52,263 bases of DNA from an uncultured Acidimicrobiaceae bacterium (GTDB lineage: Bacteria > Actinomycetota > Acidimicrobiia > Acidimicrobiales > RAAP-2): assembly GCA_903906055.1 (NCBI GenBank), contig CAIVIS010000395.1:1-52263 (forward strand). The letters are read 5' to 3'. Below the pieces are notes generated by a model. That model did not search any database. It was not told the DNA's origin and saw nothing but the letters and a program-made list of their open reading frames with translations. This document shows positions 19,352-29,216 of the stretch, one piece after another. Position 1 is the first letter of the stretch; the number at the start of each line of letters is the position of its first letter. The position numbers and the translations under genes are program-made.

Positions 19352-19955
19352 CGGTCTCCTCGGATGTCCCCCAGGGGACCTCGACGGCCCCCGTATCGAT
19401 CAGCCTACGGGCAGACTGGAGCGCACCTGCCAGCGCCTCGTCAGACAGGGCCCGGGCCTTGTTCCAGGAGAACCAGGCCACGTCTTGACTCTCGTCCGGT
19501 GGAGGTGCCGGATCCTCGTCTGGGCCCAACAGCAGGAACCGGATATCCAGATGGATATGGGCATCGGCAGCCTCGTGCACGTCTACATGGAGAAGGACTG
19601 GACCACCGGCCGGGTGGTCGAGCGCGAGTCCGGTCTCCTCTTCGCTCTCGCGACGGGCGCCCTCCATCGGAGATTCGCCGGGCTCGAGGTGGCCACCGGG
19701 CTGCAGCCACCGCTGGAGCCGGCGGTGGCGATGGAGCAGCACGCCGCGGCGACCGACCACTACCGCCGAGGCCGTCACGTGGGTGAGCTCTGCGTGCCGA
19801 TCGAAAGGGTGGGACAGCACGACCAACTGATCGAGGATGACCGTTCGAGACTGGTTCTCGCGATCGTCCCCGGGCCGATGATCGCGTACGTCCACCATCA
19901 GGCGTGCGACCTCCGCGTCTACGTCAGTGGGCAGGCGGGGCTCGGTCATGGCCAC
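19344..19955 (-). CDS. NUDIX hydrolase
   Basis: 'GGHLEPGESPMEGARRESEEETGL' NUDIX box. Confidence 0.88.
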   Translation of the reverse strand: MAMTEPRLPTDVDAEVARLMVDVRDHRPGDDRENQSRTVILDQLVVLSHPFDRHAELTHVTASAVVVGRRGVLLHRHRRLQRWLQPGGHLEPGESPMEGARRESEEETGLALDHPAGGPVLLHVDVHEAADAHIHLDIRFLLLGPDEDPAPPPDESQDVAWFSWNKARALSDEALAGALQSARRLIDTGAVEVPWGTSEETDG

Positions 19956-20047
19956 ATCATCGCTGGCTCAGCCGCCCTGTGCCGAGTGGGCAATGCCGAA
20001 GGGGCGAACCTCGTCGTCGAAGCTCGTCGTCGAACCTCGTCGGGAGG

Positions 20048-20278
20048 TCAGGCTGACTTGCGACGCTGGCGGTGGATCCGGCGACGTTCGCGCTCGGTGG
20101 TTCCACCCCAGATGCCCTCACGCTCGCGGCTGGCGAGCGCATGCTCTAGGCACGACTCTCGCACGGCGCACAGATCACAGATGGACTTTGCCTCGTCGGC
20201 CTCCTCATCGGAGACCGGGTAGAACACATCTGGATCGATGCCCCGGCAGGCTGCGTGCTTGCGCCAGGTGGCACTCAT
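20048..20278 (-). CDS. WhiB-family Fe-S transcriptional regulator
   Basis: 76 aa; 'ACRGIDPDVFYP', 'CDLCAVRESCLEHAL', 'GIWGGTTERERR'. Confidence 0.93.
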   Translation of the reverse strand: MSATWRKHAACRGIDPDVFYPVSDEEADEAKSICDLCAVRESCLEHALASREREGIWGGTTERERRRIHRQRRKSA

Positions 20279-20690
20279 GAGAACATTCCTTGCTACGGTC
20301 GGGATCACTGGTCGTTCCACCACAGTTGCAAGTCGGCGACCTGGGACTACGCGGCCTGCCGACGCAAAATGGCGGAGCACCCAGTATGCCCCACGGAGGG
20401 TGCTCGTGTCCACCACGAAAGGTGGTAAGGCGAGGGTGGAGCACAACATCTTGTGTTCTGGGCGATGACCGCCTCTGATCTGTTGTCCAGGTGCGATGCC
20501 CGGGTGCGATCTGTGGGCCCTTGCGGGCGATGGCCGGTGTTCTTGACCTTCTGCAGGTCCAATCGGGACCCATCTGGAGTCCCCTAGTCTCTGAAGGCAC
20601 CGTTCAAGGCTGGAGCACTTCCCCACTAGACCAACGGTGCAGCCCGGGTTGCATGGCCCGGCCACCGAACCCCATGTAAGGAGCATCGCC

Positions 20691-21614
20691 ATGGCCTCGA
20701 TCGAACTGAGCGGCAAGACCATCGTCATCACCGGAGCCACCGGGCAGGTGGCCGAGCCGGTGGCCATCGCACTGGCTGCCGACAACGAGGTGGTGGCTGG
20801 CGCCCGGTTCCGGGATGCAGCAGCGCGCTCGCGTCTCGAGTCCGCGGGTGTCCGGTGCGTTCCCATCGACCTCCTCACCGGCGACGTCGGTGGACTACCT
20901 GCAGATGCCGACTACGTCGTCAACTTCGCCGTGGCCAAGTCAAATGAGTGGGAGAAGGATCTGCGGGCCAACAGCGGTGGGCTCGCCTACCTGATGGAGC
21001 ACCACCAGTCCGCCGCGGCATTCCTGCACTGCTCCACCACCGGGATCTACCGGCCCATGGGTCACCACGTCTTCGCCGAGGGCGACCCGCTCGGCGACAA
21101 CCACGGGGTCTGGCCCTTCCTGCGCACCTACAGCATCTGCAAGATCGCTGCGGAAGCCACCGCTCTGTGGGCAGCCGACCGGTTCGGTCTGCCCACCACC
21201 ATCGCCCGGCTGTCCGTCCCCTACGGCGACCGGGGTGGATGGCCGGCCATCCACCTCGAGATGATGATCAACGGAGGCGACATCCCGGTGCACATCGATG
21301 CGCCGAGCGTCTACCACCCGATCCACGAAGACGACATCTTGGCCATGGTCCCCGGACTGCTCGCGGTGGCGGCCACGCCGGCCACTGTGGTCAATTGGGG
21401 AGGCAGCCAATCCGCCAGCATCGAGGAGTGGTGCGGCTACCTGGGCGAGCTCACCGGCCTCACCCCGAGCTTCGCCCCGACGTCCGAGACGATCGACAGC
21501 GTGGAGATCGACCTGACCCGCATGCATGACCTGGTCGGCCCCACCACCGTGGGCTGGAAGGAAGGCATGGCTCGTATGGTCGCCTCGCGGCACCCTGAAC
21601 TCCTGAAGGCCTAA
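20691..21614 (+). CDS. NAD-dependent epimerase/dehydratase
   Basis: 'IVITGATGQVAEPVAIALA' Rossmann start; extended-SDR layout. Confidence 0.85.
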   Translation: MASIELSGKTIVITGATGQVAEPVAIALAADNEVVAGARFRDAAARSRLESAGVRCVPIDLLTGDVGGLPADADYVVNFAVAKSNEWEKDLRANSGGLAYLMEHHQSAAAFLHCSTTGIYRPMGHHVFAEGDPLGDNHGVWPFLRTYSICKIAAEATALWAADRFGLPTTIARLSVPYGDRGGWPAIHLEMMINGGDIPVHIDAPSVYHPIHEDDILAMVPGLLAVAATPATVVNWGGSQSASIEEWCGYLGELTGLTPSFAPTSETIDSVEIDLTRMHDLVGPTTVGWKEGMARMVASRHPELLKA

Positions 21615-21846
21615 GTTCGCCAGCTTGGTGAGACGGATGTATTGAAAGAGGCGCATCCGCACCTGACTTCCGAACCGGATGCAACCACTCACCTTTGATC
21701 TGGGCGACCGCGCCCCGGTCTTGCTTGGCCTCGGGCAGTCGCTTGAACTCGGTGTCGAACTGGCCTGGTGCTGCAGGAAACACTAATGATTGAAAAACTG
21801 GTCGGATCTGGTATCGAATCAGATACCGCTCCAGCGCCGATTCCTG

Positions 21847-22122
21847 CCAACGCCCACCGACCTGCGAGATGGTGACCTTCTGGATGGGGGCTTCGCCAGC
21901 GACAACCTTCCTGGCCGGGCGGCGGATGGACTCGGTGAAGGTGTCCGACGGCTTGAACCGAGCCTGAGATGTGCACCGGGGGAACCCGACGGGCCGCCCC
22001 TCGCGGGCGCCCTGCTTGGGGGTGAGGTCAGCCTCTGCGATCCCTGACCCACGTGCGCCAGTGCGAGTAGCGAAGTTGTCCTTCACCTGCCGGAGAGCTC
22101 AGTTGTGGGCGAACCGGGCAGC
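21847..22122 (-). pseudogene. Decayed TnpB/OrfB (IS200/IS605 or IS607-associated) remnant
   Basis: Minus-strand 'AARFAHN' and, in another frame, 'DNFATRTGAR...KQGAREGRPVGFPR...RPARKVVAGEAPIQKVTISQVGGRW' resemble TnpB N-terminal motifs; frameshifted and deleted. Confidence 0.5.
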
Positions 22123-22168
22123 TCGGCGATGGCCCCGGTCATGTCGTTGATTGTCCGTCAGGGGTAGT

Positions 22169-22717
22169 TCAGCGTGGTGGCCACAGCAGGCCCACCAGCC
22201 TGCCGGTGAGATCTTCGAGTTCCACCGCCGTGGTCTCGTAGCCAGCGGCCGGACCACCGAACGGGTCAGCGACATCCTCGCTAGGCGAGTGATTGGCCAG
22301 TGAATCATGGGTCCGGTCACCTTGGGCGGCGCGTACCCAGGAGGCGAGGTCTTGGCCAGGTAGCCGAGGACCGATGTACTCGCCGCGGCGCACCAGTTCC
22401 TTCAACCGGAACGTCCGCTCCCACGATGCAGGATCGGCGAGCACCGCTTCTTGGACGTGGCGGAGGCTCATCCCGATCACCAGATCGGCATCGGCCACTC
22501 GGGCGGCCGACAACGTGGTGCTGCGGTGCTTGGAGAGATCGATCCCCCTGGCCGCCATCACCGAGACCACTTCGTCTGGAGCGCGGTGTCCTGCCTCGCC
22601 CAGCCCCGCTGACAGCGCGTGGGGGCGATCGACATAACCCTCCGTCCGCTGGACGAAGAGTGCGGCGGCCATAGGAGACCGGCAGATATTGGCGGTGCAG
22701 ACGAAGAGGGTGAGAAC
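22169..22717 (-). CDS. Low-molecular-weight protein tyrosine phosphatase
   Basis: 'LFVCTANICRSPMAAALF' CX5R loop; 'DPFGGPAAGYETTAVELEDL'. Confidence 0.88.
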   Translation of the reverse strand, partial: VLTLFVCTANICRSPMAAALFVQRTEGYVDRPHALSAGLGEAGHRAPDEVVSVMAARGIDLSKHRSTTLSAARVADADLVIGMSLRHVQEAVLADPASWERTFRLKELVRRGEYIGPRLPGQDLASWVRAAQGDRTHDSLANHSPSEDVADPFGGPAAGYETTAVELEDLTGRLVGLLWPPR

Positions 22718-22863
22718 GTGGTCAGTGTACCGTTGACGTGACCGCACCCATGGAACCGGCGATACACCGAGGCGATCGGACGTCCACTGCCCGGCGCTGT
22801 GGCCGCGGTGGCGTCGAAGCCGCGTTGCTCAGACATCGAGCGGCTGAACCCGAGGAGAACGTG

Positions 22864-23961
22864 ATGCCCAGACCCCCGGTGGCCATCGTGCACGACTACC
22901 TCACCCAGCGGGGCGGTGCCGAGCGAGTCGTGCTCACCCTGGCCGGTGCGTATCCGGACGCCACCATCTACACCTCCCTGTACGACCCAGAGGAGACCTT
23001 TCCTGAGTTCGCGGCCCATGACGTGCGCACGCTCCCCATCGATCGACTCGCCGTGCTGCGTCATCACCATCGCCTCGCACTGCCCGTGCTGGCACCAGCC
23101 TTCTCCCGGCTCCACGTCGACGCCGACGTGACCCTGTGCTCCTCGAGTGGCTGGGCACACGGGGCCCAGGTGAGCGGAGCCAAGATCGTCTACTGCCACA
23201 ACCCGGCCCGGTGGCTGTACCAGGCCAGCCAGTACCAGGCCGGGTCGTCCCGGCTGGCTGCCTACGGTCTGGCAGCCCTCACTCCCCCGCTGCGGCGATG
23301 GGACCGGCGAGCGGCACTGTCGGCCGATCGGTACCTGGTCAACTCCCGGGCAGTGCGAACTCGGGTGGCCGACGCCTACGGGATCGATGCCGATGTGATT
23401 CCCCCGCCCGTGGCTATCGATCTCGCCGGACCTCGACGGGCACCCCGTGGAGTCGAGCCAGGGTTTTTGCTATGCGTGTCGCGGCTGCTGGCGTACAAGA
23501 ACGTAGGGGCTGTGGTGGCAGCCTTCGATCAGCTCCCGGACCAGCGCCTCGTGGTCGTCGGGACAGGTCCACTGACTGATGAGTTGCGTGCGGCTGCCCC
23601 CTCGAACGTCACCATTCTCGGACGCGTCGAAGATGAAGAGCTCCGCTGGCTCTATGGCTCCTGCCTCGGGCTGGTGGCCGCTTCCTATGAGGACTTCGGG
23701 CTCACGCCGGTAGAGGCTGCCGCATTCGGGAAACCCACCGCGGCCCTGCGCTGGGGCGGCTTCCTGGACAGCATCGTCGAGGGAGAGACCGGCTGCTTCT
23801 TCGACGATCCCACGCCCGGACCGATCACCGAGGCTGTCCGCTCCCTGTCCGAGCAGAACTGGTCCGCCCAACTCCTCACCGAGCATGCCGACCGCTATGC
23901 GCCAGAACGGTTCCTGGAGAAGATCAGCGAAGCCATCGCCGACGTGCGGCCTGGCCGCTGA
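22864..23961 (+). CDS. Glycosyltransferase family 4
   Basis: 'VAIVHDYLTQRGGAERVVLTLAGAYPDATIYTSLYD', 'YEDFGLTPVEAAAFGKPTAALRWGG'. Confidence 0.88.
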   Translation: MPRPPVAIVHDYLTQRGGAERVVLTLAGAYPDATIYTSLYDPEETFPEFAAHDVRTLPIDRLAVLRHHHRLALPVLAPAFSRLHVDADVTLCSSSGWAHGAQVSGAKIVYCHNPARWLYQASQYQAGSSRLAAYGLAALTPPLRRWDRRAALSADRYLVNSRAVRTRVADAYGIDADVIPPPVAIDLAGPRRAPRGVEPGFLLCVSRLLAYKNVGAVVAAFDQLPDQRLVVVGTGPLTDELRAAAPSNVTILGRVEDEELRWLYGSCLGLVAASYEDFGLTPVEAAAFGKPTAALRWGGFLDSIVEGETGCFFDDPTPGPITEAVRSLSEQNWSAQLLTEHADRYAPERFLEKISEAIADVRPGR

Positions 23962-24002
23962 GCCGTAGGCCTACCTGCGGGCGGACGAGGCAAGAGCGAG
24001 GC

Positions 24003-25514
24003 TCAGGACGCTCCGCGCCCCTTGAAGACGGTGGACGGGGTCTGCCACAGGATCTGCATGTCCCACGAGAACGACCACGATGCGACATAGAGGTAGTCGA
24101 GGCGGCACAACTCGAGGTGGGACAGCTCGTTGCGGCCCGAAACCTGCCACAAGCCGGTCATTCCCGGTCGCGCTTCGAATCGCTTGCGAGCCCATCCTTC
24201 GATTTCGGCGGCTTCGGCCTCCACGAAGGGGCGAGGCCCCACTAAGGACATATCGCCCTTCCACACGTTGATCAACTGGGGCAGTTCGTCGAGACTTGTC
24301 CGACGGAGGATGCGGCCGGGCCGGGTCACTCTGGGATCCTCGGTGACCTTGAACAGCGGGCCATCCACCTCGTTGAGATGTTGGATATCGACCTTCTGCT
24401 CCTCGGCGTCCACGACCATCGTCCGGAACTTGAGGACCGAGAACGGCCGCTCGTCACGCCCGGTGCGGACCTGGCGGAAGAACACCGGTCCAGGGCTGGT
24501 CAACTTGATCAGGACGGAGGCCACCAGGATGAACGGGGAGACCACGACCAAGATGACCGAAGAGACCACCAGATCAAAGGTGCGCTTGAGGAACCGGGCG
24601 CTGGTGGAGAGCGACGCCGGGGCGATGTCGATCATCGGGAGCCCCGAAAGGTCCTCCACGTTGGATCGGCTGGTGATCAACTCGTAGTACCGGGGAACGA
24701 TGGAGACGCCGACCTTGCCCGAGAGGACCTTCAGCATCTCGATGGTCCGTTCGGGGTGGGTCCGTGAGAAGCACACGACGACCCTGGCCACGTCGTAGCG
24801 CCGGCACAGTTCAGGAAGGTCCTCGAGCTCGCCGAGCAGATCTCCCCCACCGAGCGGGCTGTCGTCGACGAACCCGACGAATTGGACACTCGAATGTGCC
24901 CGCAGATGGCTGGCCACCGTCTGGGCCAGTTTGCCGGTTCCTACGACGATGACCGGCACCGAGCCGGTCGGAACCCGCCCCATCAGGCCGAAGGTGACGA
25001 TCCGGGCCAGTGACACCGTGACTGCCGCCAACAGGCACATGACCACGATCTTCCCCACGGTGATGGCATCGAATCCGAAGTACCGATGGGCCCCGTATCC
25101 GATCACCGCGTACAGGAACCCGCTGATCAGCAGCGCGTGCAGGATGCTGCGCAGATCGGAGAACACGCTGAGGGAGATGCGGCGAGTTGCGCCCTTGTAC
25201 AAGCCGTAGCAGGCGAACACCCCGATGAACAGTGGGATCACGGCCAGGTCGAAGTACATGACCGCACCACTGCGAACTGCAGCTGCATCATGGTTTGCCG
25301 ACACCACAGACACCAGCAAGGGCCCGAGCACGGCGGCTGTGGCCAGACCTATGACGTCTGCGCACAGCAGACTTCGCAGCACATGCCTGCGGACCTTGGC
25401 CACCGCCCCAGCATGATCGCCCAAGTCGATGGCCATGCCGGTGCCGGTGGGAACCAAGAGCGCGTCCGGTCGACCCTCGAGGAACTTCTCTACCTCTTGT
25501 TCACGAATTGCCAT
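24003..25514 (-). CDS. Exopolysaccharide polyprenyl-phosphate sugar-1-phosphate transferase (initiating GT)
   Basis: N-terminal TMs plus 'KRTFDLVVSSVILVVVSPFILVASVLIKLTSPGPVFFRQVRTGRDERPFSVLKFRTM', 'RTSLDELPQLINVWKGDMSLVGPRP'. Confidence 0.93.
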   Translation of the reverse strand: MAIREQEVEKFLEGRPDALLVPTGTGMAIDLGDHAGAVAKVRRHVLRSLLCADVIGLATAAVLGPLLVSVVSANHDAAAVRSGAVMYFDLAVIPLFIGVFACYGLYKGATRRISLSVFSDLRSILHALLISGFLYAVIGYGAHRYFGFDAITVGKIVVMCLLAAVTVSLARIVTFGLMGRVPTGSVPVIVVGTGKLAQTVASHLRAHSSVQFVGFVDDSPLGGGDLLGELEDLPELCRRYDVARVVVCFSRTHPERTIEMLKVLSGKVGVSIVPRYYELITSRSNVEDLSGLPMIDIAPASLSTSARFLKRTFDLVVSSVILVVVSPFILVASVLIKLTSPGPVFFRQVRTGRDERPFSVLKFRTMVVDAEEQKVDIQHLNEVDGPLFKVTEDPRVTRPGRILRRTSLDELPQLINVWKGDMSLVGPRPFVEAEAAEIEGWARKRFEARPGMTGLWQVSGRNELSHLELCRLDYLYVASWSFSWDMQILWQTPSTVFKGRGAS

Positions 25515-25690
25515 GTCAGCCGGCCCGCCCTTCCCTATGCCGGAAACAATTCCAATCCGAACTACTGCGCCAAACCACGCCGGTCATCCCCATCTCCATG
25601 CCCACCGCGCTCTGGCATCCATCGTACGGCCGGGACATCCTGGGACACAATAGGCCTTCGTCCCACAGGCGCCACAAGCAGGCTTGGCCG

Positions 25691-28225
25691 TCAGGGGGAC
25701 ACGGACCCCTGTGCGACGGAGTTCAACGCCCGCAATCGGCCCTTCGGCTCGTGCTCGCACCCTGGTTCGGCTCGCAGTAGTACCGTCCTCGACCCGCCCG
25801 GTGGCAGGTGGAACCAGGAGTCGGACGCGGCGAACCCCGGCACGTCGATCTGGATGTACTGAGCGAATCGGCGGGTGAATACTCGAAGAGGCCACGTCAG
25901 TCCATCGGCCGGTCCGACCTCCGACTGAAGCCCCACATCGGGATCCATGTCCCGCGCCGGCCCTCCCGGGAGGTAACCCGTCGTGGCCAGCACCTTTCCC
26001 CCCTTGTCGACAAGATCAGCAGTGATCAGATCGTACGTCCGGGGGCCGAAGCAGTAGGCGTAGGTGAGGTCCCGGAACCCGTCGAACAGGGCCTCGGCCC
26101 GCACGGTGGTTCCCCCTCTCGATGGGACCACCACTGGACACGAGGCCCGTTCCACGGTGTGGGCTGCGGTATGGAGTCCGAGTTCCAGAGTTGCCTCGAC
26201 GTCCACGGGGAGGTCGTTGACCATATGGAGGGCCAGCCCGTTCGTGCCCTCGTCGGTAGCCAGCACGGCAACCGGGGCTGCACTCCTGGCCAAGGCATAC
26301 CAAGGCGCCTTCGGCCGACCTGAGGAGTCGATCAGACCCCATCCGGGTCCGGGCCGGAGATCGCGCAGCGCTATGGCCAGCATCCCATTGCACGACGAGT
26401 CGGTCCGCCTCCACTCGGCAACGGCGGCGGACATGACCTCGGCCATGGTGGCCCTTCCGAGGTCCAGGGCTCGATCGTGGTCGGTCCTCCACAGCGCGGC
26501 GATATCGGCGCCGAAGATCAGGTTCACATAGTGGTCCCGCACGTCTTCGAGGTCGAACCAGGACCCGGCATCACGGTGGACCGCCCGCTTCCATTCCGAT
26601 TCGCGGTGGACCGACAGGTCGCCGCCGAACTCCTCGTCGATGGTGGCCCGGTCCGGAGGGATGGAGAATGCCAGCCCCTCGGTGACGAATCGGGGTGCGG
26701 CGCGGCGCATGTCCTCCAAGGGGAAGAGGTAGACACCCACACCGAAGTAGTGGGAGACCCCCATGTCAGGCTGAAACGGAAGGTCCCCTCCGCTCGGCGA
26801 CGACGTCACGTAGACGAGCCCGGGGGAACGACGCTCCACGAGATCGGGTAGCGCCTCGTGGATCAACGGCGAGTGCCATCTGTCTCGGGGGAGCCCGAAC
26901 ATCGCTGGCTGCTCCTCGAGCTGTTGGCCCCCGCACAGCACCGCCATGGATGGGTGGCGGCTCGTGCGGTCGAGCAGGTCCGCCACCTCCGCCACCACCG
27001 ATGCGGTAAACCCCTCGTCGTCTGGAGGATCGAGGGGACCGAGCATCGCGTCCTGCCACACCATCAGCCCGGCCCGGTCGCACGCCGTAAAGAACCGATC
27101 GCTCTCGTAGACCGTGCCACCCGCGATGCGGAGCATGTTCATACCCGAGGCACGAGCCAACTCGATGGTGGCGGTCAGTTCGTCGTCGGAAGACTGGAGG
27201 CTGACAGGGTCCAGTGTGAACCAGCCTGCGCCGCGACAGAAGATCGGGACGTCATTGACGACCAGTCGGAAGCCCCCGTCGGACCGGTCGGCCGTGATCG
27301 TGCGGAACCCGACATCGCCGAGGTCGATGGCCACGCCCGCTACCACCACTCGAACCGGGTAGAGGGGTTGAGGACCGTGCGTGTGGGGCCACCACCGTTC
27401 CACTTCGTCGATGAGGGCGGTGCCGACCAGGTGCACTCCGGAATCGGTCGCCGTGGCGACCAGCGGAACGGATAGGCCTTCCACCTCGAGGGCCGCGGCG
27501 ATCTCGTTTCCAGCGCTGACGATGCCGTCGCCGCACAGATCTAGCTCTACCGAGATGGTCCCTACCGTCGAGCCCTCCGACCCTGGCTGGCAGGCCGTGC
27601 GCACCGTGCTCGTCAGCACCTCGATGGAGGGGGCTGGCACCAAGTGGACCGGGCGCCACGGACCGACCGGCACGGGGACGACCGTCCATCCTGACTGGCG
27701 TCCGAGGAGCGTGGTGCGGATCCACCGCAGGTTCTGACTGACGATGCCTCTGGTCTTCCAGCGGGGTCGGGCTCTGCGCCCCGCCAGTACTGGCGTCAGT
27801 GACGCGAACCGGATGCACAGCTCGTTCTCCTCGGCCACCTCCTCGACGGGCACCCTCCAGGAGGTGAACATCGACTCAGAGTGCAGCAGGTGGCGACCGT
27901 TCAGCCAGACATCGGCCACCGTAGCCAGTCCCTCGAGAGTAAGGATCCATCCGCCTGAAGCACCGACGTCCAGGGCTGACTGGCCTGGTCCAGGGAACCT
28001 GGCCCGGAACCACCAATCTTGACCATCGAGACGGTCCCGCGATGGCTCGGATGCACCCAAGAGACGGAGCGCGTGGGCGACAGTGCCCGGCACGACCACC
28101 GACAACCAGTGCAGTTCGGCACCGTCGAGGTCGTCCGGCCCGCTCATTGCGCCAGCGGCCGTCGAGACGCAGGACCAGGAGGATCCAGCCACGAGGTCGA
28201 GATCCACTACGGGTTCAACGGCCAT
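25691..28225 (-). CDS. Glycoside hydrolase family 2 (beta-mannosidase-like) protein
   Basis: 'NMLRIAGGTVYESDRFFTACDRAGLMVWQDAMLG', 'HPSMAVLCGGQQLEEQP', 'PRFVTEGLAFSIPP'; GH2 jelly-roll N-terminus. Confidence 0.82.
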   Translation of the reverse strand: MAVEPVVDLDLVAGSSWSCVSTAAGAMSGPDDLDGAELHWLSVVVPGTVAHALRLLGASEPSRDRLDGQDWWFRARFPGPGQSALDVGASGGWILTLEGLATVADVWLNGRHLLHSESMFTSWRVPVEEVAEENELCIRFASLTPVLAGRRARPRWKTRGIVSQNLRWIRTTLLGRQSGWTVVPVPVGPWRPVHLVPAPSIEVLTSTVRTACQPGSEGSTVGTISVELDLCGDGIVSAGNEIAAALEVEGLSVPLVATATDSGVHLVGTALIDEVERWWPHTHGPQPLYPVRVVVAGVAIDLGDVGFRTITADRSDGGFRLVVNDVPIFCRGAGWFTLDPVSLQSSDDELTATIELARASGMNMLRIAGGTVYESDRFFTACDRAGLMVWQDAMLGPLDPPDDEGFTASVVAEVADLLDRTSRHPSMAVLCGGQQLEEQPAMFGLPRDRWHSPLIHEALPDLVERRSPGLVYVTSSPSGGDLPFQPDMGVSHYFGVGVYLFPLEDMRRAAPRFVTEGLAFSIPPDRATIDEEFGGDLSVHRESEWKRAVHRDAGSWFDLEDVRDHYVNLIFGADIAALWRTDHDRALDLGRATMAEVMSAAVAEWRRTDSSCNGMLAIALRDLRPGPGWGLIDSSGRPKAPWYALARSAAPVAVLATDEGTNGLALHMVNDLPVDVEATLELGLHTAAHTVERASCPVVVPSRGGTTVRAEALFDGFRDLTYAYCFGPRTYDLITADLVDKGGKVLATTGYLPGGPARDMDPDVGLQSEVGPADGLTWPLRVFTRRFAQYIQIDVPGFAASDSWFHLPPGGSRTVLLRAEPGCEHEPKGRLRALNSVAQGSVSP

Positions 28226-29198
28226 AGCTGCCATCGAGGACGTCCATACCGAGGGCCCACTGGGCAGCCATGCCATCGAAGATGCCAGCCAGGTCGACGG
28301 TTCGGCCTCGGACCACGCGGGCCAGGGCGAACTGCAGCGCCTTCGCCCCCTCGGACACGGCCCGAAACGCATCGGCGGCCGCTGCAGTGCCTGACCGATC
28401 GTGGGTGTTCAGCCAGTCCACGAACGTGGCGGCCATCTCGTTGCTGGCACCGCACTGGCGGCAGAGCCCGAACGCATAGAGATGGAATACCTCGATGTCC
28501 TGGGCCGCCAGCCAGGGTAGGTCGGACATCATTCGCTCTGACATACGGACGATCGGATTGTCGGCCGGCCTGCGGGCCAGGTGCTCTCTGGCGAGATCTG
28601 CCGCCACTTCGACCAGATGGGGGTCGTCCCTACGCACCCTGTCGAACCGGACCGATTCCACATACGGTGGCAGTGCCACTCGATCGGCATGCGCACCGAG
28701 CCGGAAGATCCCGTCGAAATCATCGCCCGCGAGTTCGAAGAAGCCGGCGTTGTGGAAGTACCCGAGCCGCCGTTGGGTTCGGTCGAGCCAGGCCGGCACG
28801 ATGGTCGTCTTTACGTGGTCAACTCCATAGGCCACGCCGCGCGTATCGGGCAGGAACCACGAGTCCACCTCGACCGTGCACAGTCTCCCGTCGGCGATCT
28901 GGTCATCGACGTGGTCGACCACCGGTCTCCAGATGTTGATCTCGGCCACCTCGAGGCCGAACAGCCGGCGCAGGTCTTCGGGCGGGTACTTGAAGAAGGT
29001 CCACTGGTCGCCCTCGAAGTCACAACTGAGGGTGAACGCCGATGCCGCCACCGGATCGAGTCCGAGTGCGTGGAGGATTTCGATCCAGACGTCGACGTAG
29101 CAGTTGGTCTCCGTCCAGGTGCGCTCGCTCGCGTGCAACGGGTGGGGGGTGAAGTCAGCCTCCGTCATCGTCGCGAACCCGTCACCCATCGCTACCAC
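28215..29198 (-). CDS. DUF1839 family protein
   Basis: 'TETNCYVDVWIEILHALGLDPVAASAFTLSCDFEGDQWTFFKYPPEDLRRLFG...GVDHVKTTIVP' matches the DUF1839 family as I know it. Confidence 0.8.
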   Translation of the reverse strand: MVAMGDGFATMTEADFTPHPLHASERTWTETNCYVDVWIEILHALGLDPVAASAFTLSCDFEGDQWTFFKYPPEDLRRLFGLEVAEINIWRPVVDHVDDQIADGRLCTVEVDSWFLPDTRGVAYGVDHVKTTIVPAWLDRTQRRLGYFHNAGFFELAGDDFDGIFRLGAHADRVALPPYVESVRFDRVRRDDPHLVEVAADLAREHLARRPADNPIVRMSERMMSDLPWLAAQDIEVFHLYAFGLCRQCGASNEMAATFVDWLNTHDRSGTAAAADAFRAVSEGAKALQFALARVVRGRTVDLAGIFDGMAAQWALGMDVLDGSYGR

Positions 29199-29216
29199 CA
29201 GCTTGTGCTCGAGTGC

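Noticed and set aside
20440-20457. Imperfect palindrome agcacaa-catc-ttgtgtt upstream of whiB
   Set aside because: One mismatch and short arms; not distinguishable from chance without comparative data.
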